A DNA stretch of 58,364 nt from positions 305,281 through 363,644 of the forward strand of contig NZ_JH164926.1 of NCBI RefSeq assembly GCF_000226875.1. The letters run 5' to 3'. Origin of the DNA: Neisseria shayeganii 871 (lineage in GTDB: Bacteria > Pseudomonadota > Gammaproteobacteria > Burkholderiales > Neisseriaceae). Below are positions 34,474 through 43,517 of the stretch, piece after piece (within the stretch, counting starts at the first letter, position 1; every line of letters starts with the position of its first letter). Under the pieces are notes generated by a model. The model saw nothing but the letters and a program-made list of their open reading frames with translations, had not been told where the DNA came from and did no database searches. The translations under genes and the position numbers were made by a program.

Positions 34474-35082
34474 ATGCTTGGCAATATTTTCATCATCTCC
34501 GCCGCATCGGGCACCGGCAAAACCACGCTGGTTTCCCGCTTACTGCAAAAACATCCCGACATCCGCGCCTCCGTGTCGCACACCACCCGCCTGCCTCGGG
34601 AAGGCGAGGAAAACGGCCGCCACTATCATTTTGTCAGCATCCCCGAGTTTGAGGCCATGATTGGCGATGCCGGTTTCTTGGAGTATGCCCGCGTGTACGA
34701 CAATTATTACGGCACCAGTATGCGCCAGCTGGAAGAGCTGACCCGACAAGGGGTGGACGTGATTCTAGAGATTGATGTTCAAGGCGCCGCACAAGTGCGC
34801 CAAGCCTTGCCGCAGGCAGCCAGCATTTTCATTGCCCCGCCCTCTTTTGCCGTACTGGAATCCCGCTTGCGCGGCCGCGGCACCGATGCGCCGGAAGTGA
34901 TTGCCAAGCGCTTGGTCGAGGCCCGCAACGAAATCGAGCAGGCGCCGCTGTTCGATTATTTGGTGGTGAACGATGATTTGGACAACGCCGAAGCCGCCCT
35001 GCTCAACATCATCCGCGCCAAGCGTTTCCTCAGCTCGGCACAGGAAAAAACCTTACACAGTCTCTTGGCAGAAACCCGATAA
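34474..35082 (+). CDS. gmk: Guanylate kinase
   Basis: Phosphorylates GMP to GDP with ATP; 202 residues, the usual length. Walker A SAASGTGKTT lies at residues 8-17, followed by HTTRLPREGEENGRHYHFVS (GMP binding) and YYGTS. The last third contains the Arg-rich lid and IEQAPLFDYLVVNDDLDNA. The start MLGNIFIISAASG is used although there is no strong ribosome binding site. It precedes rpoZ and the RelA/SpoT gene, an order common in proteobacteria that links GTP supply and ppGpp control. Confidence 0.96.
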   Translation: MLGNIFIISAASGTGKTTLVSRLLQKHPDIRASVSHTTRLPREGEENGRHYHFVSIPEFEAMIGDAGFLEYARVYDNYYGTSMRQLEELTRQGVDVILEIDVQGAAQVRQALPQAASIFIAPPSFAVLESRLRGRGTDAPEVIAKRLVEARNEIEQAPLFDYLVVNDDLDNAEAALLNIIRAKRFLSSAQEKTLHSLLAETR

Positions 35083-35106
35083 GCCTTACAATAGGCCGCT
35101 GACTGC

Positions 35107-35144
35107 AGGCTACCTGAAACCTCCATCCGCTTTTCAGGTAGCCT
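35107..35144. terminator. Inverted DUS pair between gmk and rpoZ
   Basis: AGGCTACCTGAAA at 35107-35119 and TTTCAGGTAGCCT at 35132-35144 form a stem with a 12-nt loop. It may reduce read-through from gmk into rpoZ. Confidence 0.5.
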
Positions 35145-35184
35145 GCCCCCTCGTCCCCAATCGTTTTAACAAAAGGAAACCCAC

Positions 35185-35391
35185 ATGGCCCGCATTACCG
35201 TAGAAGACTGCATCACCCGCATCCCCAACCATTTCAACCTGACGCTGGCCGCCGCTTACCGCGCCCGCCAGCTGGCCAACGGCACCGCGCCGCTGGTGGA
35301 CGACATCCGCAACAACAAACCCACCGTGACCGCCCTGCGCGAAATCGCCGCCGGCCAAATCGGCGAAGAAATCCTCTCGCGCAACAAATAA
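35185..35391 (+). CDS. rpoZ: RNA polymerase omega subunit
   Basis: A 68-residue omega subunit that assists RNA polymerase assembly and forms part of a ppGpp site. The family N-terminus MARITVEDCITRIPNHFNLTLAAAYRARQLANG and the block PTVTALREIAAGQIGEE are present. AAAGGAAA precedes the start. It lies 22 bp before the RelA/SpoT homologue, so the two are probably co-transcribed. Confidence 0.95.
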   Translation: MARITVEDCITRIPNHFNLTLAAAYRARQLANGTAPLVDDIRNNKPTVTALREIAAGQIGEEILSRNK

Positions 35392-35412
35392 AAAATTGCA
35401 CCTGCCCGCGCC

Positions 35413-37941
35413 ATGATTGCCCCGACTGCCGATTACGATACCGCCACCCTGAGCCTGCGCACAGGGTTGTTCGCCCGCGTCCAATACCTGAAAAAAGAAG
35501 AGCGCTGGGCCATGCTCGAGGCCGCCTGTGCCTACGTTTTCGAAACGGCAGCCAAGTCGGGCCAAACCGAGCAGTTGTCGCGCGCGTTTGCCTTGTGCAC
35601 CGCTTTGGCCAAGGAAGAGCAGCGGGTGCACGCTCTGTGTGCGGTACTGATCCAAACCGCCATGGAAGACCTCGGCACCCAAGCCGAGTTAGACAAACTG
35701 CAGCCGCTGTTCGGCGATGTCTGTACCGAAATCATCGCCCACCTCAACACCCGCAGCGGCACCACGGCGGAAGAGCAACTCGCCCTCTGCCGTCGTCAAA
35801 TCAACGAGGTGTACAGCCTCATTATTGAGCGGGAGCGCGCGCGGCTGTTACAGGCCGCAGGCTACCTGAACGAAGAAGAACGCGCCCTGCTCAACCGCGC
35901 TTGCGACTTCGGCATCCAGGCACACGAAGGCCAGTTCCGCAACAGCGGCGTGCCTTATATTACACATCCGATGACCGTAGCCGCCCAGCTCGCCGGCTGG
36001 CAGATCGACATCCAAGGCTTGTGCGCCGGCGTGCTGCACGATGTGCTGGAAGACACCGGCACCAGCAAAATGCAGTTGGCCGCCGAATTCGGCGACGCCA
36101 TTGCCGATATGGTGGACGGTCTCTCCAAATTGGAAAAGCTGGAGTACAACGACCAAGCCCAGCATCAGGCGGAAAGTTTCCGCAAGCTCATCATGGCGAT
36201 GGTGAAAGACATCCGCGTCATCATCGTCAAGCTTTCCGACCGCCTGCACAATATGCGCACGCTGGATGCGAAAAAGCCCGAAAGCCGCCGCCGCATTGCG
36301 CAGGAAACCATGGAAATCTATGCCCAGCTGGCCAACCGCATCGGCCTCAACCATGCTTACCGCGAGCTGCAGGATTTGTCTTTCATGCACCTCTACCCCA
36401 ACCGCTATTCCGTGTTGGAAAAAGCCCGCAAGGCCAGCCGCCGCAACCGCCGCGACGTAGTGGGCAAGGTGTTGAGCGCGTTTAATGTGCGCCTGTATGA
36501 AGCCGGCATCGAGGCGCAAATCAAAGGCCGCGAAAAAAACCTCTACAGCATCTATAAAAAAATGCAGGACAAACAGCTGCATTTTGCCGAGGTGATGGAC
36601 ATTTACGGCTTCCGGGTGATCGTGAACAGCATTCCCGACTGCTATGCCGCCCTCGGCGCCCTGCACAGCCTTTACAAACCCAAGCCCGGCAAGCTCAAAG
36701 ACTACATAGCCATTCCCAAAGCCAACGGCTACCAAAGCCTGCACACCACACTGGTCGGCCCTTTCGGCCTGCCCATCGAAGTGCAGATCCGCACCCGCGA
36801 AATGGACAAAGTGGCCGAAGAAGGCGTGGCCAGCCATTGGCTCTACAAAACCCCCGGCGGCGCCGACAATGCCGCCACGCTGCGTACCCACCAATGGCTG
36901 CAGAACATTCTCGATTTCCAAGCCCAGGGCGACAATGCCATCGAATTTCTCGAGCATGTCAAAGTGGATTTATTCCCCAACGAAGTCTATGTGTTCACGC
37001 CCAAAGGCCGCATCCTCGTGCTGCCTGAAGGCGCCACCCCCATCGACTTCGCCTACGCCGTGCACACCGACATCGGCCACCGCTGCGTCGGCGCCAAGGT
37101 GAATCACAATATGGTGCCGCTGCGCACCCGATTGCGCACCGGAGACAGCGTGGAAATCATCACTTCCGACAAACCCCGCCCCAATCCGGCGTGGCTCAAC
37201 TTCGTCGTTTCCGGCCGCGCGCGCAGCGCCATCCGCAACCAACTCAAACACACCGACCGCCGAGATGCCGTGGCTTTGGGCGAAAACCTGCTGCAAAAGG
37301 CCCTCTCCGGCCTGCTGCCCAAAGACGTCCTGTTGTCGGAAGAACTCAAAGACCAATACCTGGCCGACCTGAGCAGCCGCAACACCAGTTTCGAAGACAT
37401 CCTCTACGAAGTGGGCATGGGCCGCCTGCTGCCCGTTTCCGTGGCCATGCACATTGCCGCCCTGGCCGGCGAACATGGTGGCAGTGAAGTCAAAATCGCC
37501 CCCATCAGCGTGAGCGGCAGCGAAAGCGGCCGGGTGCGTTTCGCCCAGTGCTGCCACCCGATTCCCGGCGACAGCATCAAAGCCCTGTTGATCAAAGACC
37601 AAGGTCTGATCATCCACCGCGACCACTGCCCCAATGTTTTGAAAACCGACCCCGAGCAGCAGCTGGATGCCAATTGGGACAAACTGGAAAAACGGCAATA
37701 CCGCGCCGGCATCCGCGTGGCTTCCATCGACACCCACGGCCTGCTGGCTTCCTTGGCGCAAACCATTTCCGCCAACGGCGCCGACATCGAATCGGTCGAT
37801 ACCCTGTCGCGCAAACAAGACGGCACCGAAGGATTCATCGAATTCCGTTTCTCCCTGCAGGTGCAAAACTGCGAGCAACTGCAAAAAATCAGCCACGCCC
37901 TACAATCGATACCGCAGGTACGGCAAGTGGAACGCGTCTAG
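35413..37941 (+). CDS. spoT: RelA/SpoT-family (p)ppGpp synthetase/hydrolase, long form
   Basis: Bifunctional alarmone enzyme of 842 residues, about 100-140 longer than most SpoT or RelA proteins I know. The hydrolase HD domain spans about 151-300, with the metal-site elements His171, His185 and HD at 209-210 (GVLHDVLEDT) and later RLHNMRTL. The synthetase follows (about 370-480: YGFRVIV, KDYIAIPKANGYQSLHTT, EVQIRT). TGS lies at about 524-585 and ACT at about 765-842. Residues 25-150 resemble a second, decayed copy of the HD domain (see findings). Start by position after rpoZ; no clear ribosome binding site. Confidence 0.95.
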   Translation: MIAPTADYDTATLSLRTGLFARVQYLKKEERWAMLEAACAYVFETAAKSGQTEQLSRAFALCTALAKEEQRVHALCAVLIQTAMEDLGTQAELDKLQPLFGDVCTEIIAHLNTRSGTTAEEQLALCRRQINEVYSLIIERERARLLQAAGYLNEEERALLNRACDFGIQAHEGQFRNSGVPYITHPMTVAAQLAGWQIDIQGLCAGVLHDVLEDTGTSKMQLAAEFGDAIADMVDGLSKLEKLEYNDQAQHQAESFRKLIMAMVKDIRVIIVKLSDRLHNMRTLDAKKPESRRRIAQETMEIYAQLANRIGLNHAYRELQDLSFMHLYPNRYSVLEKARKASRRNRRDVVGKVLSAFNVRLYEAGIEAQIKGREKNLYSIYKKMQDKQLHFAEVMDIYGFRVIVNSIPDCYAALGALHSLYKPKPGKLKDYIAIPKANGYQSLHTTLVGPFGLPIEVQIRTREMDKVAEEGVASHWLYKTPGGADNAATLRTHQWLQNILDFQAQGDNAIEFLEHVKVDLFPNEVYVFTPKGRILVLPEGATPIDFAYAVHTDIGHRCVGAKVNHNMVPLRTRLRTGDSVEIITSDKPRPNPAWLNFVVSGRARSAIRNQLKHTDRRDAVALGENLLQKALSGLLPKDVLLSEELKDQYLADLSSRNTSFEDILYEVGMGRLLPVSVAMHIAALAGEHGGSEVKIAPISVSGSESGRVRFAQCCHPIPGDSIKALLIKDQGLIIHRDHCPNVLKTDPEQQLDANWDKLEKRQYRAGIRVASIDTHGLLASLAQTISANGADIESVDTLSRKQDGTEGFIEFRFSLQVQNCEQLQKISHALQSIPQVRQVERV

Positions 37942-38064
37942 CGCCGAACACCCTTTCCACACTGCTGTCCTTCATCGGGCTGCCGCTTTCAGGTAGCCCG
38001 ATGCCGATAAACAAAACACCCGCCGCGCTTATTGCCTTCAGGCTACCTGAACACCCGCCACATC

Positions 38065-39141
38065 ATGAAACCTTCTTTACTCGACAAACTGCACGCCCTC
38101 TCCGAGCGGCTGGAAGAAGTGACCGCCCTCTTGGGCTCGCCCGAAGCCACCGCCGACATCGACCACTACCGCCGCCTCAACCAGGAACACGCCGAACTCA
38201 CCCCGGTGGTGGACACCTACCGCCAATACCGGCAGGCGCAAAGCGACTTGGCCGCCGCCGAAGAGCTGTTGGCCGACCCGGAAATGAAAGACTTTGCCGC
38301 CGAAGAAATCGACGATGCCAAAGCAAAAATCGACACACTCGACACCGAGCTGCAAAAACTGCTGCTGCCCAAGGATGCCGACGACGACAAAAACATCTTC
38401 ATCGAAATCCGCGCCGGCACCGGCGGCGACGAAGCGGCCCTGTTTGCCGGCGACCTGTTGCGCATGTACACCCGCTTTGCCGAGCGCCAGCGCTGGCAGG
38501 TGGAAATCGTGTCGGCCAATGAGAGCGATTTGGGCGGCTATAAAGAAGTGATCGCCCGCATCGTCGGCCACGGCGCCTACAGCCAGCTCAAATTCGAAAG
38601 CGGCGGCCACCGCGTGCAGCGCGTGCCCGCCACCGAAAGCCAGGGCCGCATCCATACCTCGGCCTGCACCGTGGCGGTAATGCCAGAAGCCGACGAATTG
38701 GAAACCATCGAGCTCAATCCCGCCGATTTGCGCATCGACACCTTCCGCGCCTCCGGCGCCGGCGGCCAGCACATCAACAAAACCGATTCCGCCGTGCGCA
38801 TCACCCACCTGCCCAGCGGCCTGGTGGTGGAGTGCCAGGACGGCCGCAGCCAGCACGCCAACAAAGCCCAGGCCATGAAAGTGCTGGCCGCCCGCCTCAA
38901 CGACATCCAAAAACGCGAAGCGCAGGCCAAAGAAGCGGCCGAGCGCAAATCGCTGATCGGCAGCGGCGACCGCAGCGAGCGCATCCGCACCTACAACTAC
39001 CCGCAAGGCCGCGTGACCGACCACCGCATCAACCTCACCCTGCACAAGCTCGATTTTGTGATGGACGGCGACATGGGCGAAATCACCGCCGCCCTGATTG
39101 CCGAACATCAGGCCGAGCAATTGGCGGCGATGGGCGAATAA
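38065..39141 (+). CDS. prfA: Peptide chain release factor 1
   Basis: Terminates translation at UAA and UAG. The 358-residue protein has the PAT (PxT) codon-reading tripeptide in RVPATESQGRIHTS and the GGQ loop in RASGAGGQHINKTDSAVR. The start MKPSLLDKLHALSERLEEV matches the family. A DUS lies at 38040-38051, 13 bp before the start codon, and there is no other Shine-Dalgarno-like sequence. It is downstream of the spoT gene with a 123-bp gap that holds two DUS copies. Confidence 0.96.
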   Translation: MKPSLLDKLHALSERLEEVTALLGSPEATADIDHYRRLNQEHAELTPVVDTYRQYRQAQSDLAAAEELLADPEMKDFAAEEIDDAKAKIDTLDTELQKLLLPKDADDDKNIFIEIRAGTGGDEAALFAGDLLRMYTRFAERQRWQVEIVSANESDLGGYKEVIARIVGHGAYSQLKFESGGHRVQRVPATESQGRIHTSACTVAVMPEADELETIELNPADLRIDTFRASGAGGQHINKTDSAVRITHLPSGLVVECQDGRSQHANKAQAMKVLAARLNDIQKREAQAKEAAERKSLIGSGDRSERIRTYNYPQGRVTDHRINLTLHKLDFVMDGDMGEITAALIAEHQAEQLAAMGE

Positions 39142-39159
39142 AGCCGCATTCAAGCAAAC

Positions 39160-39217
39160 AGGCTACCTGAAAACTTCGGCTGGGCATTCATCTGCTTGGC
39201 CTGTTTTCAGGTAGCCT
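39160..39217. terminator. Inverted DUS pair between convergent genes
   Basis: AGGCTACCTGAAA at 39160-39172 and TTTCAGGTAGCCT at 39205-39217 lie 32 bp apart between prfA and the convergent small membrane-protein gene. Confidence 0.5.
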
Positions 39218-39237
39218 GTTTGTATTGGCTATGTGCT

Positions 39238-39579
39238 CTACGGTACGGCTTCGTCTTGCAAATACTCCGCCCAACTGTAACGGCATGGCTCACCGCGTTG
39301 GTTTTGCCAAGATACGCTCAAGGTCTGTGCGTCATACACAAAATGCCGCCGCAGCCACAACCACATCGACACCCCATAGCAGGCACGGCCGAGCAACCAA
39401 ACCAGCCAACCCGGCCAGCCCCAAAACCAGTCAAACCAAGCCAGGCCGGCAATCCACAGTATCAAGGCTAGCCAACTGAGCCCATCCGACACATTGAGCA
39501 ACACATAGCCTGCCGGGCTGCAACGCCGCCAGCCCAATCTTTCGATCTCATGCTGCCACATCGGGCTGAACAGAATCAT
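39238..39579 (-). CDS. Hypothetical membrane protein
   Basis: A 113-residue, tryptophan-rich protein. Two neighbouring hydrophobic stretches (about residues 24-45 and 50-75, LSWLALILWIAGLAWFDWFW and WLVWLLGRACYGVSMWLWL) look like membrane helices. The C-terminal part is soluble, with Tyr/Trp/acidic residues. It lies 38 bp upstream of nothing on its own strand except the DUS pair, and downstream of ygfZ. I do not recognise a family. Codon use and position after ygfZ favour a real gene. Confidence 0.6.
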   Translation of the reverse strand: MILFSPMWQHEIERLGWRRCSPAGYVLLNVSDGLSWLALILWIAGLAWFDWFWGWPGWLVWLLGRACYGVSMWLWLRRHFVYDAQTLSVSWQNQRGEPCRYSWAEYLQDEAVP

Positions 39580-39617
39580 GCCGCCCCTTTCTGCTTTATC
39601 GGCACATCACAAGGGCT

Positions 39618-40478
39618 TTAAGACGCCTCGTCCTCCGCCTCAAACCAAGTCCTTTCCAAGCGTAGCGCCTTCCCTTCGCAAGACAAACTCTGCCCCGCAG
39701 CGGCAAATTTGATGACCGAAAGTTGGATAAAACCGTTTTCATCGGCGGCATTGTTGATGACAATGCCCGCCTCTTCTCCGGCCACCTCGATTTTGTTGCC
39801 CGGTGCCACAGCCGATTCGCTGCGGGTTTGCGCCAAGCCGCGCTTCACTTGGCCACGATATTGCGCCCGGGCAATGATTTCCTGCCCCGGGTAGCAGCCT
39901 TTTTTGAAATGCACGCCGCCCAAACGGTGTTGGTTCAGCATTTGCGCCACCGCCGCCTCGCTGGTGGCGGCCGATATCCAAGGCCGGCCGGCGCGGATTT
40001 CCCCGGCAAACCAAGCCGATTCGGCCGCCGCCGTGTCGGCCGCCGGCAGGCTTTCCCGACTCAACAGCAAGCCGTTGCCGCCGGCCAACACACCGCTCAG
40101 CACGCCTTCTGCCTCAGCAAACGGCAGTTTCAAAGTATCGGCCGCCGGCTGCGGCCCGCTCATGCCGCTCTGGCCGTACACCTGCCAGCCGGCAGCTTCA
40201 TCGAACACCACTTTGCTGCGCAAGACAAACATACGCAGGCGCTTAACCACCGCCGCCGCCAAATCCGCCGCCATCAGCAGCAAAAAGCGGTTTTCCAGCC
40301 GCCACACCAACATATTGGCCAACACCCGCGCTTTGGGTGTGTTGTAGGTAGCGAAACAGGCTTCGCCCACGGCCAAATCGGTGATGTGGTTGGAAAGCTG
40401 GCCGTGCAGAAACTCGGCGGCATCGTCGCCTTCCACGGCAATGACTTGGAAAAAGGGCAAACGGCATAAAGCAGGCAT
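39618..40478 (-). CDS. ygfZ: YgfZ/GcvT-like folate-binding protein
   Basis: A 286-residue cytosolic protein related to the T-protein of glycine cleavage. YgfZ uses tetrahydrofolate to support repair or maturation of certain Fe-S enzymes such as MiaB. The signature K-G-C-Y-x-G-Q-E is present as FKKGCYPGQEIIARAQYRG, with its conserved cysteine. The N-terminus FFQVIAVEGDDAAEFLHGQLSNHI fits the family. The next gene downstream on this strand is a small membrane protein. Confidence 0.92.
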   Translation of the reverse strand: MPALCRLPFFQVIAVEGDDAAEFLHGQLSNHITDLAVGEACFATYNTPKARVLANMLVWRLENRFLLLMAADLAAAVVKRLRMFVLRSKVVFDEAAGWQVYGQSGMSGPQPAADTLKLPFAEAEGVLSGVLAGGNGLLLSRESLPAADTAAAESAWFAGEIRAGRPWISAATSEAAVAQMLNQHRLGGVHFKKGCYPGQEIIARAQYRGQVKRGLAQTRSESAVAPGNKIEVAGEEAGIVINNAADENGFIQLSVIKFAAAGQSLSCEGKALRLERTWFEAEDEAS

Positions 40479-40495
40479 CGGCTTCTCCTATTTGG

Positions 40496-40744
40496 TCAGC
40501 GTTGTTCGCCGAAAAAGGCGTGGACGGCATCGTGAAACACATCGGTCATCGGGCTGTCTTCGTATTCCAAGCGCGCCAATTCGTCATCAAAGCCCAAGCG
40601 CACCGATTCGGCCACTTCCTGCACCATATCGGCTGGCAGGGCGCGCACCAAGCTGCGCAAGGCAGTGGCCAATACCAGGTTTTGCGTGCGCAGGATGTCG
40701 ATTGACTCTTCCAAATAGCTGATTCTTTGATGCAAATCTTCCAT
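40496..40744 (-). CDS. Hypothetical coiled-coil protein
   Basis: An 82-residue acidic protein with an N-terminal heptad stretch (MEDLHQRISYLEESIDILRTQNLVLATAL) that should form a coiled coil, then a helix and an acidic tail ending DAVHAFFGEQR. AAGG lies 7 bp before the start at 40744; an in-frame ATG at 40783 is possible. It is 17 bp upstream of ygfZ and probably co-transcribed with it. The N-terminus is SlyX-like in type, but I would not name it. Confidence 0.65.
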   Translation of the reverse strand: MEDLHQRISYLEESIDILRTQNLVLATALRSLVRALPADMVQEVAESVRLGFDDELARLEYEDSPMTDVFHDAVHAFFGEQR

Positions 40745-40878
40745 CGTATGCCTTAAAAAACGGTAAGGGTAAAGGGCGGCCATTATAAACCCGCCGCCGC
40801 TGGTTTGACAAAAAGACCGCCTGCGCCCGATTCGGCTATAATACCGACGGTTCCGATCCCCTATCCACACTCCCTGCC

Positions 40879-41817
40879 ATGAATCAAGACCATCCGCAAA
40901 ACCCGCTGGTATTTACTCTCAACGACGACGGCCCCGCTACCTCTTCCACCGCAGACACCGCCGATATGGAAGATTGGGAAAAAGGCCTGCAACGCCTACA
41001 ACAGAAAAGACGCTACCTGAACAGCCCGGACAGCGCGCCCGGCGCCGAACCTTCCCGTCAGATGTTTACGCTGGAAGAACCCGTTCCGCCCCCGCCGCCC
41101 AAGCCTGCCCCTTCCGCTGCCAAAACCCATATCGCCGAAGCCGGCCGCCGGCGCAAACTGAGTTTGGACGAACAAAAACAGACCTATCAGGCTTACTTGG
41201 CACATTGGCAGCAACAGCACAACAGCCGCCAGCCGGAAGGCGATTTGGACGACCCGCAGATTCTGTTTCAGGAAGACTGGCTGAACGCGCAAAACTCCTT
41301 GTATGTGGGCCGCCATGATGAGGCCGCCGCCCAAGCCACCGTTTGGCTGAACAACCGCCGCCCGTCGAGGGTAAGCGAAGGCCAAACCATTTTGGACAAA
41401 CTGCAAGCCTTGGAAGCGGCTGCCCAGCCCCAGGCTGAAGGTCAAAGCGGGGCCGCAGCGGCGACGCTTCAGGCCGACCTGCCTGCCCAGCCGGAAAACG
41501 GCGACGCCACCGCTGCTTTGGCCGCCGCCGCCGAAAAAATCGTACTGCTCAACATTTATGCCCCGCCCGAAGCGGCCGGCCGCAAAATGCTGTGCTTGAG
41601 CGAGCAAGTGTTGCTGGAGCGCTTGGCGGAAAAACTGCGCCCCCATCTGGCCGACGCCGTGGCCGGCATGGTGAAAACCGCCGTGCAAAAGCAAACCGCC
41701 GTCATGCTGCAGCAGATGCAGCAGTCGTTTTTAGACGAAGTGCCGCAGCTGGTGGACGATATCCTGCGCCACAACCTTGGCCGGGCTTTGAATGCGGTCA
41801 AGCGCGAACAGCTCTGA
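40879..41817 (+). CDS. Hypothetical protein with C-terminal helical domain
   Basis: A 312-residue protein without signal peptide. The N-terminal two thirds are low-complexity (Pro-rich EEPVPPPPPKPAPSAAKTH, then Gln/Ala-rich). Two more ordered segments are KLSLDEQKQTYQAYLAHWQQQHN (about 94-116) and the C-terminal EKIVLLNIYAPPEAAGRKML...HNLGRALNAVKREQL (about 220-312), which is mostly helical and amphipathic. It is divergent from the ygfZ group. I do not recognise a characterised family. Confidence 0.7.
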   Translation: MNQDHPQNPLVFTLNDDGPATSSTADTADMEDWEKGLQRLQQKRRYLNSPDSAPGAEPSRQMFTLEEPVPPPPPKPAPSAAKTHIAEAGRRRKLSLDEQKQTYQAYLAHWQQQHNSRQPEGDLDDPQILFQEDWLNAQNSLYVGRHDEAAAQATVWLNNRRPSRVSEGQTILDKLQALEAAAQPQAEGQSGAAAATLQADLPAQPENGDATAALAAAAEKIVLLNIYAPPEAAGRKMLCLSEQVLLERLAEKLRPHLADAVAGMVKTAVQKQTAVMLQQMQQSFLDEVPQLVDDILRHNLGRALNAVKREQL

Positions 41818-41838
41818 TTGATCCGCACCACAACAAAC

Positions 41839-41897
41839 AGGCTACCTGAAAACAAGCGCCGCCAGTTTCTGCGAAGCTAAAGCGTTTCAGGTAGCCT
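41839..41897. terminator. Inverted DUS pair between convergent genes
   Basis: AGGCTACCTGAAA at 41839-41851 and TTTCAGGTAGCCT at 41885-41897, between the hypothetical gene at 40879 and the aldehyde dehydrogenase gene. Confidence 0.5.
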
Positions 41898-41935
41898 GTT
41901 TGGGCTAGAAGCAAATGGTTAACCGGGCGTATGCC

Positions 41936-43309
41936 TTATTTGGCCACCACCACCAGTTTCTGGTTCACAAACTCTTTGATGCCCAAGTCGCCCAGTTCGC
42001 GGCCGAAACCCGAGCGTTTCACGCCGCCGAAAGGCAGCTCGGCCACCGAATCGCCGCCTTGGTTGATGAACACCATGCCGGTTTCGATGCGCGAGGCCAA
42101 GCGTTTGGCGCGCTCCACATCGCCCGAGAAAATGGTGCCGCCCAGGCCGTAGTGCGAATCGTTGGCCAGAGCCACCACTTCGTCATCGTTTTCCACCACA
42201 TACAGCTGCGCCACCGGGCCGAAAAATTCTTCGAAATAAGCCGGGTTGTCGCGGCTGATGTCGGTGAGCACCGCCGGCGCGAAAAACTGACCCTGCGCCG
42301 GCACCGGCGCATTGCCGCACAACAGTTTGGCGCCGTTGGCCACCGCACGATCGAGCTGCTGCTGCAAATCTTCTTTGGCCCGTTTGGACGACATCGGCGC
42401 CAAGGTGCTGGCTTCGTCCAAGGGGTCGCCCATCACCACCGACTGGAAAGCCTCCAACACGATGCGGGTAAATTCTTCGGCCGCGCCGGCCTGCACGATA
42501 TAGCGCTTGGCAGCGGTACATACCTGGCCGGCGTTATACAGGCGCGCGCCGACGGCGGTTTTGGCGGCGCGGGCCACATCGGCGTCGTCCAACACCACAA
42601 ACACATCGTTACCGCCCAATTCCATGGTGGCTTTTTTCAGTTTGGCACCGGCTTGGCCGGCCACAATGCTGCCGGCGTATTCCGAGCCGGTGAGCGCCAC
42701 GCCCTGCACGCGGTCGTCGGCAATGATGGCCGCCACTTGATCGGGGCTGATAAACAGATTGGTGTAAGCGCCTTCAGGTGCGCCGGCTTCACGAATCACG
42801 TCTTCCATGGCCTGTGCGCACTGCGGCACGTTGCTGGCGTGTTTCACCACTACCGGATTGCCGGCGGCTATGGCGGGGGCGGCCACGCGGATCAGCTGGT
42901 AAAACGGGAAATTCCAAGGCTCCACCGCCAAAATGATGCCGATGGGGTGGTGTTCCACCCAAGCTTCGCCCAAGACATCGGGATACGGTACCGGCGCCAG
43001 CAGGCGCGCGCCGTTATCGGCGTAATAGCGGGCGATGTCGATACACGACTGCACTTCGCCGCGGCTCTGGCCGATCAGCTTGCCCATGTCGATACTGATG
43101 TAGCGGGCCAGCTCTTCTTTGCGCTCGGTCATCACATCGGCCAAACGGCGCAGGGTATCCAAGCGTGCCGCCATATTGGCGGGCGCGGCCCAGTCTGATT
43201 TATACAGCGCGTGGCCGGCGGCCAAGGCAGCCTCTACCTCGGCATCGGTGTGCGGAGTAAAGGTTTTCACCACTTCGTCGGTATAGGGATTGCGGGTTTG
43301 ATAAGCCAT
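41936..43309 (-). CDS. NAD(P)-dependent succinate-semialdehyde dehydrogenase-like
   Basis: A 457-residue aldehyde dehydrogenase. The catalytic Cys is Cys264 in YNAGQVCTAAKRY and the general base Glu230 in MELGGNDVFVVL. EPWNFPFYQL is the cofactor-binding block. The overall length and sequence resemble GabD/Sad-type enzymes that oxidise succinate semialdehyde to succinate. GGAG precedes the start at 43309. It is divergent from a DeoR regulator, which may control it, but no operator pair could be identified. No gabT is nearby. Confidence 0.87.
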   Translation of the reverse strand: MAYQTRNPYTDEVVKTFTPHTDAEVEAALAAGHALYKSDWAAPANMAARLDTLRRLADVMTERKEELARYISIDMGKLIGQSRGEVQSCIDIARYYADNGARLLAPVPYPDVLGEAWVEHHPIGIILAVEPWNFPFYQLIRVAAPAIAAGNPVVVKHASNVPQCAQAMEDVIREAGAPEGAYTNLFISPDQVAAIIADDRVQGVALTGSEYAGSIVAGQAGAKLKKATMELGGNDVFVVLDDADVARAAKTAVGARLYNAGQVCTAAKRYIVQAGAAEEFTRIVLEAFQSVVMGDPLDEASTLAPMSSKRAKEDLQQQLDRAVANGAKLLCGNAPVPAQGQFFAPAVLTDISRDNPAYFEEFFGPVAQLYVVENDDEVVALANDSHYGLGGTIFSGDVERAKRLASRIETGMVFINQGGDSVAELPFGGVKRSGFGRELGDLGIKEFVNQKLVVVAK

Positions 43310-43517
43310 CTTGATATGCTCCTTGATGCAGACTCCGGTGCCGGAAAGCGGCACCGCTTATAAAAATTCAGGGCGGATTGTAGAGGCTGGCATCGGTTTT
43401 GGCTACTGCGGCAAACGCAAACGGCCTTTCAGGTAGCCTCTCCGGCATGCTTGCGCGAAAACGAACATTTTGGCACAATCGTTTTCACTTTCTTACTTCT
43501 TCAGAACACAAACCGAC

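Noticed and set aside
33725..34660. 311-codon plus-strand frame opposite pyrG running into gmk
   Set aside because: Shadow of pyrG followed by an out-of-frame reading of gmk.
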